NCBI RefSeq assembly: GCF_019352175.1
Contig: NZ_JACBYI010000017.1
Location: 1-64,000 of the forward strand
From: Paenibacillus sp. S150
GTDB taxonomy: Bacteria; Bacillota; Bacilli; Paenibacillales; Paenibacillaceae
Length of the DNA stretch: 64,000 nucleotides
Reading direction: 5' to 3'
Shown here in pieces: positions 1 through 8,115 of this stretch. The notes below the pieces were generated by a model. The model worked only from the letters and a program-made list of their open reading frames with translations, was not told where the DNA came from and searched no databases. A program made the translations under genes and the position numbers. Positions within the stretch are counted from its first letter, which is position 1, and every line of letters begins with the position of its first letter.

Positions 1-27
1 ACCGACGTATTTTATGGTATTCTTCAT
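1..27 (-). CDS. Start of an unidentified gene (partial)
   Basis: Only nine codons (MKNTIKYVG) are inside the window; the gene continues past the left edge. The ATG (reverse strand, 25-27) has AAAGGAG eight bases upstream, a good ribosome binding site, and follows a long leader rich in inverted repeats (28-250). The peptide is too short to name a family. It is called because of the start signal and the structured leader, not because of homology. Confidence 0.5.
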
Positions 28-285
28 AGTAACAGCTCCTTTCGCATGTAGCTCTGAAATGGTGGTTTCCACTTCCATTTTAACCTACGGTGTGCGAACA
101 GGGGCTGCCTTTCGTTCATCATAACTTAGGCTTACCGCCGGGCATCAGCAGGAAGGTCTGGGGGACCGGAGAAGCACAGTTTTATCCGACTAGGGCGAAA
201 TGGTGAGCCACAGGCAGCCCTTCAACCCTAAACCAAACCGGCTACATGTTCCAGTGAAGGACGGCGTCTGAAATGGTGCTGATCC
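28..285 (-). promoter_or_regulatory. Long base-pairing leader upstream of the partial gene, class unknown
   Basis: Two perfect nested inverted repeats lie here: CATGTAGC (45-52) with GCTACATG (241-248), and GGGCTGCCT (102-110) with AGGCAGCCC (212-220). Read on the reverse strand, the outer stem closes about 5 bases before the AAAGGAG ribosome binding site, where it could control initiation. TCTGAAATGGTG also occurs twice (53-64, 267-278). I compared it from memory with cobalamin, TPP, FMN, SAM, lysine, M-box, Mn, ydaO, ZTP and T-box cores and found no convincing match. Confidence 0.4.
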
Positions 286-410
286 TGTTTTGAAAAAAGC
301 TCTTGAATTTAATTTCAATGAATAGTTATGCAAATTGATAATGGGTATTATAGATCTGCATCTGCGTCACGCAGGGGATTGAACCGCCTGCAGCCGGTGA
401 TGCGAACCCC

Positions 411-460
411 AAAAAAGCACTGCCCCAAGCCAAAGAAGCGGCTTAGGAGCAGTGCTTTTA
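411..460 (-). terminator. Rho-independent terminator of ade
   Basis: On the reverse strand AAAAGCACTGC pairs with GCAGTGCTTTT around an inner AAGCC/GGCTT stem and ends in a T run. It lies 25 bases past the ade stop codon. Confidence 0.85.
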
Positions 461-484
461 AATTATAGGGTTACAGTCATGCTT

Positions 485-2236
485 CTACACGCTTGCTTCA
501 ATCCCTATATGCGAATAAGAAGCGAAATCGAACAGGCCGCGGTCTGTCAGCTTCAGCGCCGGAATGACCGGCAGGGCAAGGAAGGATAAGGTCAGAAAAG
601 GGTTGAAGTTGTCCGGGGCTCCGATCTCGCGCAGGGCTGCGTACAGCTGCTTCATCTCGGCGTAGACCTGCTCATAGCCCTGCTCCGACAGCAGTCCGGC
701 TACCGGAAGCGGCAGGGAGGCGAGAATTTTGCCGCCGGATACTACAGTCAGCCCGCCGTTCATGGCGGTGATGTGATGAATGGCGGTGATCAGCTCCTGA
801 TCGGAGACACCGGCGGCGATGATGTTATGCGAATCGTGGGCGACGCTTGAAGCGATGGCTCCTTTGGCAAACCGGAAGCCCTTGACTATGCCAAGCCCGA
901 TGTTCCCGGTGCGGGTGTGTCTTTCCGCTACAGCCAGCTTCAGCTGGTCATGCTGGACCGAAGGAGCAAAGAGGCCGCCTTCCAGCTGCACCTGTTCCCT
1001 GATATGCCGGGTTACGATGGAATTTGGGATGATCTCAATGATGTTGCAATAGTCCGATTGCAGAGGGATAGCCAGATCGCCGGCCTGCAGCTCGGCCAGG
1101 CGGCAGCTCTCGGCAATCGAATGCCGGGTGCCTGCCGCTGCCTGCTCCGGAAAAGCGCCGGGAACCGGCACTCCCTGATCGACAACGCATTTCCCCTGTT
1201 TATAGACCTGGGCGATGGAGAGAGAATTCAGGTCGTCAAGCAGCACGAGGTCCGCCCGGTATCCCGGCCCGATGGCCCCTCTGTCATGAAGCCCAAAGCA
1301 TTCGGCAGCGTTCAGCGTTGCCATCTGGATAGCTGTGACGGGGTCAAGGCCTTTGCTGACGGCAAGCCGGATGTTATGGTCCACGCTTCCTTCCTCCAGC
1401 AGATCATCGATTAATTTGTCGTCGGTGACGAAGAGGCAGCGTCTGGCATTCCTCGCGTTAACGGCGGGCAGCAGCGCTTCGAGGTCCTTGGCGGCCGTTC
1501 CTTCGCGGATCATAAGGTACAGGCCCAGGTCGAGGCGCTGTTTGGCTTCCTCCGCATTGATACACTCGTGGTCCGTCCGGATGCCCGCAGCACGGAAAAT
1601 ATTCAGGTCCTCCCGCGCAATCCCGGCAGCATGTCCGTCGATCCGCTTCCCTTCGGCCAGCGCTCCGGCGATTTTGTCCAGCATCCCCGAGTCAGGGCCG
1701 GCCAGCGCGGGGAAATCCATCACCTCTGCCAGCCCGAGCACCATGGGATCGGCATAGAGAGGTTTAAGATCAGCGGCCTCCAGCTGTGCGGCGCAGCTCT
1801 CAAACTTCGTTGCCGGCACACAGGAGGGAAGCATGACGTAAATGTCCACGGGCAGGTCTCTGGAGCGTTCCAGCATGTATACAATGCCCTCCGCGCCGGC
1901 TACACTGCCGATTTCATGCGGATCGGTGACAACGGCTGTCACTCCATGCTGCAGCACCACTTTGGCGAATTCCTGCGGGGTCAGCATCGAGCTTTCGATA
2001 TGCACATGCCCGTCGATCAGGCCGGGAATAATCCACTTTCCGGCGGCGTCAACCGTACGCGTGCCTTCATAGGAGCCGATGCCCGCAATATAACCGTCGA
2101 CGATGGCGATATCCCCCTCCATCAGCTCGCCGGTAAATACATTGACGATCTTGCCGCCCTTGATGACGAGGTCAGCCGGAATTTGCTTGCCGGCGGCTTG
2201 AATCCGTCTGGAGAGCAGGGATTTACTGTTGCCCAT
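485..2236 (-). CDS. ade: Adenine deaminase
   Basis: The 583-residue product hydrolyses adenine to hypoxanthine and ammonia in purine salvage. It is a full-length amidohydrolase-superfamily protein, near the usual bacillal length. Metal-binding motifs are visible: the GLIDGHVHIES strand, TDPHEIG, DGHAAGI and TDHECINAEEA, with the late VTDDK motif. The C-terminal half has the family's glycine-rich domain. An ATG 20 codons upstream is in frame, but the ATG at 2236 is preceded by AAAAGGATG at proper spacing and lies just after the riboswitch, so it is preferred. The gene is transcribed alone between an adenine riboswitch and a terminator, so adenine should switch it on directly. Confidence 0.95.
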   Translation of the reverse strand: MGNSKSLLSRRIQAAGKQIPADLVIKGGKIVNVFTGELMEGDIAIVDGYIAGIGSYEGTRTVDAAGKWIIPGLIDGHVHIESSMLTPQEFAKVVLQHGVTAVVTDPHEIGSVAGAEGIVYMLERSRDLPVDIYVMLPSCVPATKFESCAAQLEAADLKPLYADPMVLGLAEVMDFPALAGPDSGMLDKIAGALAEGKRIDGHAAGIAREDLNIFRAAGIRTDHECINAEEAKQRLDLGLYLMIREGTAAKDLEALLPAVNARNARRCLFVTDDKLIDDLLEEGSVDHNIRLAVSKGLDPVTAIQMATLNAAECFGLHDRGAIGPGYRADLVLLDDLNSLSIAQVYKQGKCVVDQGVPVPGAFPEQAAAGTRHSIAESCRLAELQAGDLAIPLQSDYCNIIEIIPNSIVTRHIREQVQLEGGLFAPSVQHDQLKLAVAERHTRTGNIGLGIVKGFRFAKGAIASSVAHDSHNIIAAGVSDQELITAIHHITAMNGGLTVVSGGKILASLPLPVAGLLSEQGYEQVYAEMKQLYAALREIGAPDNFNPFLTLSFLALPVIPALKLTDRGLFDFASYSHIGIEASV

Positions 2237-2282
2237 AGGTTCCACATCCTTTTTTTGATAGGGTATGCCAAAAATCCTGACC

Positions 2283-2372
2283 GCAAAAAAATGCACATCG
2301 GCATTTTTTTGTAATCAGGATTTTACGGTTCCTGGTAGAGACCCTCGGCCCTTATCGCCGAAATTATACAAA
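2283..2372 (-). promoter_or_regulatory. Adenine riboswitch (purine aptamer plus terminator hairpin)
   Basis: The reverse strand carries the purine aptamer signature in order: TATAAT, the TCTCTACC joining segment, ACCGTAAA, then TGATTA. The last element has T where guanine riboswitches have C (GATTA rather than GACTA), which is the established determinant of adenine specificity. About six bases on, AAAAAAATGC pairs with GCATTTTTTT (2283-2310), an intrinsic terminator that aptamer folding would control. It sits between the promoter at 2385-2413 and ade. Confidence 0.92.
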
Positions 2373-2384
2373 AATGTTATGTCT

Positions 2385-2413
2385 ATATTATGCGAGGACG
2401 CACTGAATTTCAA
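2385..2413 (-). promoter_or_regulatory. Sigma-A promoter of ade
   Basis: On the reverse strand TTGAAA (2413-2408), a 17-base spacer and TAATAT (2390-2385) form a good vegetative promoter, with the expected start a few bases before the aptamer. Confidence 0.7.
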
Positions 2414-2515
2414 GATCACACCAGATGTTATGTAGAAGCGTGCCCGATTAGGCACATAACTCCGCCCTTGCCCATATCCTGTAAATATAAGGCTTTGGTA
2501 AAGGGGAGCGAATGG

Positions 2516-4477
2516 ATGCTGAGGATCAAATTGAATGAGCTGGGCAAAGGATTGGATAGCGGCCTCGTGCAGACCGAGGTGTGGCGTTGGGACGGAATCG
2601 GCTGGAACGAATGCATCCCCCAGCAGGAAGAGGATTTCATCCGCGCAGATGAAGATCTGTTCGTAACGATCCCTGCAGAGGCAGGCCTGTACCGGGTGGA
2701 TTACTCCAAAAAACCTCTGGAGCCGCTGTTTGTGCTCCCGGAAGCGGAGGAAGGCGGGCTGAGAGCCGAACTGCTGCATCCGGCTCCTTTCAAGCTGAAA
2801 GAAGGCACGCGGTGGGGTTATATCAGCAACGAAGGCCGCACGGCCATTGAGCCAAGATACGATTATGCCGAGGATTTTCAGCCGAACGGGCTGGCTGTCG
2901 TACAGCGCAAAGACAGCAGCGGGCTGATTGACAGCACCGGCAGGGAAAAGGTGAAGCCCGTCTATTCCTTTATTGGCCCTTTTTCTGAGGGCCGGGCCGT
3001 CGTCTCCGATGCGAAGGGATACACTCTGATTGATGAGAAAGGCAAAGAGGTCACTCCGGCGCGGGTGGATTATTTGAACTCGCTGCATGAAGGTCGGGCG
3101 CTTTTCTCCAAACAGGGGACCTCCGGGAGTTCCCGTTACGGCTATTGGGATGCGCAGGGCAAAGAGGCGCTGCCCGCGGTCTACGAGGATGCCGGTGATT
3201 TCCAGGATGGTAAGGCACTGGTCAAAATCAAAGACGGCGAGTTCGCGCTCATCGATCCGCTAGGAGCGGTAGTGCATACGTACAACTATCCTTTCGTCGG
3301 CTATCCGGGAGACGGCCTGCTCGCCTTCCAGGCGGAGGAGAACGGCAAATACGGCTATCTCCGCACCGACGGCACTATAGCCATACAGCCGCAATTCACG
3401 GCTGCGCTGCCCTTTTCGGGGGGGAGGGCGGTCATTAATACAGCGCCGGACTACGGCAATGCCTACGGGCTTATCGACAAGCAGGGGAAACAGATCATCC
3501 CGGCCACTTATTATGAAGTGCTGCAGCTTGGCGAGGACCGGGTTGCGCTCGGCACTCCGCTGGACCCTGCCCAGCCTTACCGGGGTTCCCGCTATGCCAT
3601 TGCAGATGCGGTGACGGGAAGAATCCTCAGCAGCCATCCGCTGCTCGGCGTGAACAATTACCAGAACGGCCTGGCGTCCGTATACGATGCCCAGAATACC
3701 TATTTTATCGATAAAAGCGGCAAAAGAGCCGCCCAGCCCCCGGTGATTCCGGGCTCAGGCACCCTGTCCTTCAGCGGCAGTCTGATCCGGGCGGATGTGG
3801 ATTTGCGTACTTCTTATTATGACCGCACAGGCAAGCAGGTATGGAGGCAAAATGGGGTGGTTCCGCTCCGGCCGCCCTATTCCGTGCTGGAGAAGAAATA
3901 CAAGCCGAACAAAGACTATCTGGTCTATTATCCGGTGGTGGAAGGCATCGCCATTACGGATGTATCCAGAGAGGTGAACGATAAGCTGCGCAGCCTGTCT
4001 CTGGCCGAAGGTGCCGGAATGGGCGGGACCGCCCAGGATTTCAGCTATACCGGCGATTTTGCCGTAGCCTTTTTCCGCAAGAATCTGCTGGTTCTGGAGC
4101 TTAGCGGGTACCGCTTTCCTTTTGGGGCGGCACATGGGATGCCCACCAAGCTCTATGAGCATATCAATCTGCGGAACGGCAGATTTTACCGCCTAAGCGA
4201 TTTATTCAAGCCGGGCAGCAAGTATGTGCAGAAGCTCGGTGAGATTGTCGGCAAGCAGATTGCGAATGATCCCCAGTACTCATACGTATTTCCTGATACC
4301 TACAAGGGCATCACCGCGGACCAGCCGTTTTATGTGGATGAAGACGCGCTATATCTGTATTTTGCCCCTTACGAAATTGCGCCATATGCCGCCGGCTTCC
4401 CGACCTTCCGTATTCCGTATGCGGAGATCATGGGCCTGATTTCAACCGAAGGCGAGTTTTGGCAGTCTTTTCATTAA
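2516..4477 (+). CDS. WG-repeat protein with C-terminal DUF3298 domain
   Basis: The 653-residue product has no assigned reaction. Most of it is a series of WG-type repeats (each about 40-50 residues, e.g. RWGYISNEGR, SSGLIDSTGR, KYGYLRTDG, AYGLIDKQGK), a beta-rich repeat thought to mediate binding. The last about 170 residues (DFAVAFFRKNLLVLELSGYR, then SDLFKPGSKY and YLYFAPYEIAPYAAGF) match the DUF3298 fold seen in RsiV-type proteins. The ATG at 2516 has GGGGAG seven bases upstream; upstream in-frame starts have no such site and would overlap the ade promoter. No signal peptide is evident. It is monocistronic, divergent from ade. Confidence 0.8.
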   Translation: MLRIKLNELGKGLDSGLVQTEVWRWDGIGWNECIPQQEEDFIRADEDLFVTIPAEAGLYRVDYSKKPLEPLFVLPEAEEGGLRAELLHPAPFKLKEGTRWGYISNEGRTAIEPRYDYAEDFQPNGLAVVQRKDSSGLIDSTGREKVKPVYSFIGPFSEGRAVVSDAKGYTLIDEKGKEVTPARVDYLNSLHEGRALFSKQGTSGSSRYGYWDAQGKEALPAVYEDAGDFQDGKALVKIKDGEFALIDPLGAVVHTYNYPFVGYPGDGLLAFQAEENGKYGYLRTDGTIAIQPQFTAALPFSGGRAVINTAPDYGNAYGLIDKQGKQIIPATYYEVLQLGEDRVALGTPLDPAQPYRGSRYAIADAVTGRILSSHPLLGVNNYQNGLASVYDAQNTYFIDKSGKRAAQPPVIPGSGTLSFSGSLIRADVDLRTSYYDRTGKQVWRQNGVVPLRPPYSVLEKKYKPNKDYLVYYPVVEGIAITDVSREVNDKLRSLSLAEGAGMGGTAQDFSYTGDFAVAFFRKNLLVLELSGYRFPFGAAHGMPTKLYEHINLRNGRFYRLSDLFKPGSKYVQKLGEIVGKQIANDPQYSYVFPDTYKGITADQPFYVDEDALYLYFAPYEIAPYAAGFPTFRIPYAEIMGLISTEGEFWQSFH

Positions 4478-4535
4478 GAAGCGGGGCGGCTTTTGCCGAT
4501 ATATTTAATGAAAGAAACTTAAATTTTAAATATAC

Positions 4536-4570
4536 GGCATCTGTTCCCAAGGGGAGCCGATGCCTCTTTT
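4536..4570 (+). terminator. Terminator after the WG-repeat gene
   Basis: GGCATC pairs with GATGCC around an inner TTCCC/GGGGA stem, followed by TCTTTT. The T run is modest. Confidence 0.6.
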
Positions 4571-4607
4571 GCCGGGAATGCAGAGCCGGTTCTTTTTGAA
4601 AGAGAAT

Positions 4608-4700
4608 TTATATGTTTCACGCTAAAAATTAGCCTTATCTTTCCCGCTGAAACGGATACCGTCTTTATAAGGACGGCGAAGCCGTTTCTACTTGCAGGGA
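4608..4700 (+). repeat. Dispersed repeat, short module with GACGGCGAAGCCGT hairpin
   Basis: The segment runs from TTTATATG..TTCACGCTA to GCCGTTTCTACTTG. Close copies occur at 50218-50315 (same strand) and 15740-15835 (opposite strand). The core, GGACGGCGAAGCCGTTTC, is a self-complementary hairpin also found alone at 6940-6964, 51261-51286 and 53040-53061. Confidence 0.8.
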
Positions 4701-4814
4701 TGGATGAGGTCTGCCTGCTGCTCCAGAGCGGGACAGGCTGTTTGCAACTCTATTAAACTCCAGAATTTAGAAGCGCACGGCTGAAAGATTTGTGATACAA
4801 TGACTGAGGAACAA

Positions 4815-4830
4815 ATTACAACTTTGTAAT
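4815..4830. promoter_or_regulatory. 16-bp perfect palindrome, possible operator of the CAP gene
   Basis: ATTACAA-CT-TTGTAAT lies 60 bases before the CAP-domain start, just past a TACAAT -10-like element at 4796. The regulator is unknown. Confidence 0.4.
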
Positions 4831-4890
4831 ATTTGAGCCGGAGGCTCTGGGCAGCTCAGATCCATACAACATGAACAAGGAGATGGCAGA

Positions 4891-5628
4891 ATGAAGAGCA
4901 AGACTTTAAGAGCAGTAATAGGTGGAAGCGTAGCGGCTGTTATGGCGCTTAGCATTTCTCTTCCATTACAAGCAGATGCGGCATCGGAAACTCAGACGGT
5001 GACCCTAAAGACTACCAACCTTACACAGCTCTTAGAATATCTAAAACAATATAGCACAAACGGTTTTTCCATTGACGGCTCAACGGTAACCATTACCAAG
5101 CTTCAGCCAATTATCATTACCGGCCAGCCGACAGCTGCGGCTCCAACAGCAACTCCGGCGGCGACAGCGAAGCCTGCGGCAACTCCGGCGGCGACAGCGA
5201 AGCCTGCGGCGACTCCGGCAGCGACAGCTGCGCCGGCAGTATCGGATACAACCGGAACGGCCTCATTCACCCAGCAGATTGTAACGCTGGTCAACAAGGA
5301 ACGCGCTGCAGCCGGACTTTCGCCCGTAGCCGCATTGGACAGCCTGAACAAGGTGGCGGCAGCCAAAGCCACTGACATGCGTTCGAACAATTATTTCTCC
5401 CACACGTCGCCGACATATGGCTCACCGTTTGACATGATGGCTGCATTCGGGGTTACTTACCAGTATGCGGGCGAGAACATCGCCATGGGACAGAAAACCC
5501 CTCAGGAAGTCATGACAGCCTGGATGAACAGTGCGGGGCACCGCGCCAACATCTTAAGTGCGAATTTCAATTATATCGGCGTGGGTTTTGACAATAATTA
5601 CTGGGTCCAGGAATTCATCGGCAAGTAA
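4891..5628 (+). CDS. Secreted CAP (SCP/PR1-like, YkwD-type) domain protein
   Basis: The 245-residue protein begins with a signal peptide (MKSKTLRAVIGG, a hydrophobic core, cleavage expected near QADAAS). A short N-terminal domain (about 30-75) is followed by an Ala/Thr/Pro-rich linker with near-identical repeats (ATPAATAKPA twice and a variant), encoded by direct DNA repeats at 5150-5225. The CAP domain occupies about 120-245 and shows the family's marks: the VNKERAAAGL helix, NYFSHTSP, GENIAMG and WMNSAGHRANIL with its histidine, and a C-terminal GVGFDNNYWVQEF. Extracellular; the biochemical role of bacterial CAP proteins is mostly unsettled. The start is fixed by AAGGAGATGGCAGA before the ATG. 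Confidence 0.9.
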   Translation: MKSKTLRAVIGGSVAAVMALSISLPLQADAASETQTVTLKTTNLTQLLEYLKQYSTNGFSIDGSTVTITKLQPIIITGQPTAAAPTATPAATAKPAATPAATAKPAATPAATAAPAVSDTTGTASFTQQIVTLVNKERAAAGLSPVAALDSLNKVAAAKATDMRSNNYFSHTSPTYGSPFDMMAAFGVTYQYAGENIAMGQKTPQEVMTAWMNSAGHRANILSANFNYIGVGFDNNYWVQEFIGK

Positions 5629-5697
5629 TCATAGACCGCTGCAGGCAGATACGGCTTTCCGGCCGGTTTCAGGAGCACTGCAGCCGTTTCAGCAAGA

Positions 5698-5732
5698 GAC
5701 CGCTTCCCGGCATAGCCGGGGGGCGGTTTTTT
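5698..5732 (+). terminator. Terminator after the CAP gene
   Basis: ACCGC..CCCGGC pairs with CCGGGG..GCGGT, followed by six T. Confidence 0.85.
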
Positions 5733-5874
5733 CTGGAAAGATAAGAATTTATATAGTTTGGGGGAAGCGAAGCTTATCCGTTATTTCACGGCTGCGCTGT
5801 AAATGAAAGAATGGATCGGGATTTCGGCCAAGCAAACTGCGCGATTGCGTTGTCCGCAGCGGGCAGGCAGAGGG

Positions 5875-6078
5875 AATCAGAGGCAGAAGTACCTTTGAAT
5901 TCACCCGAAGCCGGCTGGACGGTGAAATCAGAGGCAGAAGTACCTTTGATTTCGCCCGAAGCCGGCTGGACGTTGGAATCAAAGGCAGAAGTACCTTTGA
6001 TTTCGCCCGAAGCCGGCTGGACGGTGAAATCAGAGGCAGAAGTGCCTTTGAATTCGCCCGAAGCTGGCTGGACGGTGG
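5875..6078. repeat. Four tandem copies of a 51-bp unit
   Basis: Units start at 5875, 5926, 5977 and 6028, each 51 bases, with the beginning of a fifth at 6079. They differ at only a few positions. Because 51 is a multiple of three, open frames persist on both strands: a 17-residue repeat around VPLNSPEAGWTVKSEAE on plus and around TVQPASGEFKGTSASDF on minus. Neither frame has a convincing ribosome binding site or known domain, so I call a minisatellite and no gene. Confidence 0.9.
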
Positions 6079-6119
6079 AATCAGCGCGAAATGATTCTTC
6101 TCCTCCCCACTGAAATGGC

Positions 6120-6970
6120 AGCATTCTTATATAGGACGCCGATAGGCGTCTTTCTTCCGTAGGATATACGCAGGCTTTTGGAGTGGACCCTCCGCGAACG
6201 GACCATTGTCCGGGTCGCAGTGCTCTCCAGATTTATTTCATTCCCCTCAGGAGCCGCGAGGAAATGAGTACCCTCTTTTGTTGACAAAATCTCCACGGTT
6301 TTGGGAGTTTTGTCAACAATTTAGCGGTACTTTATTTCGTCGCAGTCTCTTAGCGGTGAAAATCCGGAGACCCGGGCGGCCGCTGCCGCTGTTCCGCGGG
6401 TCCGTCCGCTCCTCTGTTTAAGCGGGAGGAGGTTCTGTAATCTTTAAAAAACACAATAGGCTTATATGAAATGAACCGGAGAACCTGAACAAGCTGATGG
6501 AACGCAAGGAAGAGATTCATAAGGGAACTAAAGCGAAGTGTAAAAAGTAACACTAATGGGCTGGAATTTTGGATTTAACGGGCTTTAGTGGGATTTTGTA
6601 CACTTCATAGAGGCCATCTCCCCCCATATGGCTGATTTCAGCCGAATTAGTTATCCTTTTTCCCACTAGGGATGATCCAGTCTCCGAATGCGGTGAATTA
6701 GTTATCCTTTTTCCCGCTAAAATGGTTTCCCTTTGGATGAATGGTTCAAGTTCATCTTAATGTAGGCGTATTCCTCTGCAGGGGAGAGAAACGGAACGAT
6801 TAGGGATCCTTTTTCCCGCTAACCCTTGCGAAAAAGCGGCTGGGGGAATATGAAGTGACCTTTTCCGCTTGGCTTCCCGCCTGGCTTCCAACAGCCAGCC
6901 TTACACCTGAAATGCAAACAGCTGCGCTGCCCGGTCAAGGACGGCGAAGCCGTTTCCACTTGTAAAATAT
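6120..6970 (+). repeat. Large dispersed intergenic repeat, copy 1
   Basis: This about 810-base tract aligns nearly end to end with 50317-51291. It includes in order a GGAGTGGAC..CTCCGCGAACGGA segment, a long palindrome (6278-6321), AGTCTCTTAGCGGTGAAAATC, a CTGAACAAGCTG..GGAACGCAAGG segment, AAAAAGTAACACTAATGGG, three TTAGTTATCCTTTTTCCC-type units (6647, 6698, 6800) and the GGACGGCGAAGCCGTTTCC hairpin. No reading frame inside is supported by a start site or known protein. Confidence 0.88.
6278..6321. repeat. Long palindrome inside the dispersed repeat
   Basis: TTGTTGACAAAAT-CTCC and GGGAG-TTTTGTCAACAA form an 18-base-pair interrupted stem with a short loop. The same palindrome is kept in the other full copy (50437-50478). 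Confidence 0.85.
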
Positions 6971-7147
6971 AAGAATTTACAGGCTTTGCGCTATTCATTA
7001 TTCCTTGTATATGTTAATGCAGCCTGCTGAACAATGCATTTTTGTCATTTGCAAATTGCACATAGAAGAATTATGTTTATCTACATAGTTAAGAAGTTTG
7101 TAAAATGTGGAACAATACAGAATAGAACGGCATACGGGGGGATAGCT

Positions 7148-8056
7148 TTGAACGATTCCAAATGGACCTGGCGTGCAGTCAGCCTGATTTCCATAGCGGC
7201 TACAATCATTTTGCTTGGCGGCTTTGTCTATGCGGTGAAAGATATTTTGTATCCGAGAGGCGAAGCACTGCTGACCTCTTTGCCGCAGCAGACCGCAGCT
7301 CCGGTCTCTGCCGGGGAAGGGCTCAAAATCATGGCTCTGGGCGACTCGCTGGCCAAAGGGACGGGCGACGACACGGGCAGCGGGTTTGTGAAGCGGACGG
7401 TTGAAGGTTTGACTGCCGAAGGCAGCAAGGCGGAGCTGATCGGCAACATGGGGATCAACGGCTTGACGACAGCGGGTCTGCAGAGCAAGCTGCAGCAGGA
7501 AGGCGTGAGATATGCCCTTCGCCAGTCCAACGTGATTCTGGTTTCAATAGGCGGAAACGATCTTTTCAGGGGCTCTGACCTTCTGGGTGAGGGCAGCGAA
7601 GGCCAGCAAATTGCATCCCCGGATCTGGAAATTCCTGCAGAGGGAAGCAGCGGGACTGGTGCGGGTGCCGGCTTGAGTACAGGCGCAGGGCTGCCTGAAA
7701 GCGCTGAAGATATAACCCCCGAGTCCCTGCTGGCAGCGCTGCCTGAAGCGGCCGAACGGCTGAATCTCATTCTGGAGCGTATTTCGGAGATTAATTCTGA
7801 GGCGCAGATTTTTTACATGGGGCTGTATAACCCGTTCGGAGATGTTTCTGAACTGCTGGTGCCCGGCAACCAGGCGGTAACCGCCTGGAATAATGCGGCG
7901 ATGGATATTATCAATACACACAGCAACATGACGCTTGTTCCGACCTTTGACTTGTTCAACCGCCATCTGGACAAGTATCTGTCAAGCGATCATTTTCATC
8001 CGAACGGCGACGGCTACCAGCGGATAAGCGAGCGGATCGTGCAGGCTGTGCAATGA
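7148..8056 (+). CDS. SGNH/GDSL-family lipase or esterase, membrane-anchored
   Basis: The 302-residue protein has an N-terminal transmembrane anchor (about 10-33) and an outward SGNH hydrolase domain. The four sequence blocks are visible: ALGDSLAKGTGDD (nucleophile Ser), GNMGINGLTT, SIGGNDLF and SDHFHPNGDGY (Asp and His of the catalytic triad). A Gly/Ala/Ser-rich stretch (GTGAGAGLSTGAGL) interrupts the domain. It resembles the YpmR group of bacilli; the ester substrate is unknown. The TTG start at 7148 is chosen because GGGGGGAT lies six bases upstream and the upstream in-frame ATG lacks a site. Its stop overlaps or nearly abuts the ABC transporter gene, suggesting one operon. Confidence 0.85.
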   Translation: MNDSKWTWRAVSLISIAATIILLGGFVYAVKDILYPRGEALLTSLPQQTAAPVSAGEGLKIMALGDSLAKGTGDDTGSGFVKRTVEGLTAEGSKAELIGNMGINGLTTAGLQSKLQQEGVRYALRQSNVILVSIGGNDLFRGSDLLGEGSEGQQIASPDLEIPAEGSSGTGAGAGLSTGAGLPESAEDITPESLLAALPEAAERLNLILERISEINSEAQIFYMGLYNPFGDVSELLVPGNQAVTAWNNAAMDIINTHSNMTLVPTFDLFNRHLDKYLSSDHFHPNGDGYQRISERIVQAVQ

Positions 8057-8115
8057 GCTGGTCCTCATCTGTGAACAGGGCAGCAGAAATTAACGGCAGG
8101 GGAGCTGTGAGGAAG

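Larger units (their letters stand above)
4478..4890. other. Gene-free tract with terminator, repeat module and operator-like palindrome
   Basis: This 413-base gap holds a terminator (4536-4570), one copy of the short dispersed repeat module (4608-4700) and a 16-bp palindrome (4815-4830) ahead of the CAP-domain gene. I see no coding sequence. Confidence 0.7.

Noticed and set aside
28..285. Left-edge leader as a cobalamin, SAM, lysine, M-box or T-box element
   Set aside because: Conserved cores of these classes, as I know them, are not found; left as unclassified.
385..410. CCGGTGATGCGAACCCC segment resembling part of an FMN riboswitch
   Set aside because: The rest of the conserved FMN element is missing and no flavin gene follows.
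5875..6078. Possible CRISPR array
   Set aside because: The units are contiguous with no unique spacers and no cas genes are present.
5786..6124. Pair of overlapping frames (100 and 112 residues) in the 51-bp tandem repeat
   Set aside because: Openness on both strands follows from a 51-base repeat without stop codons; no ribosome binding site or family match, so no gene is called.
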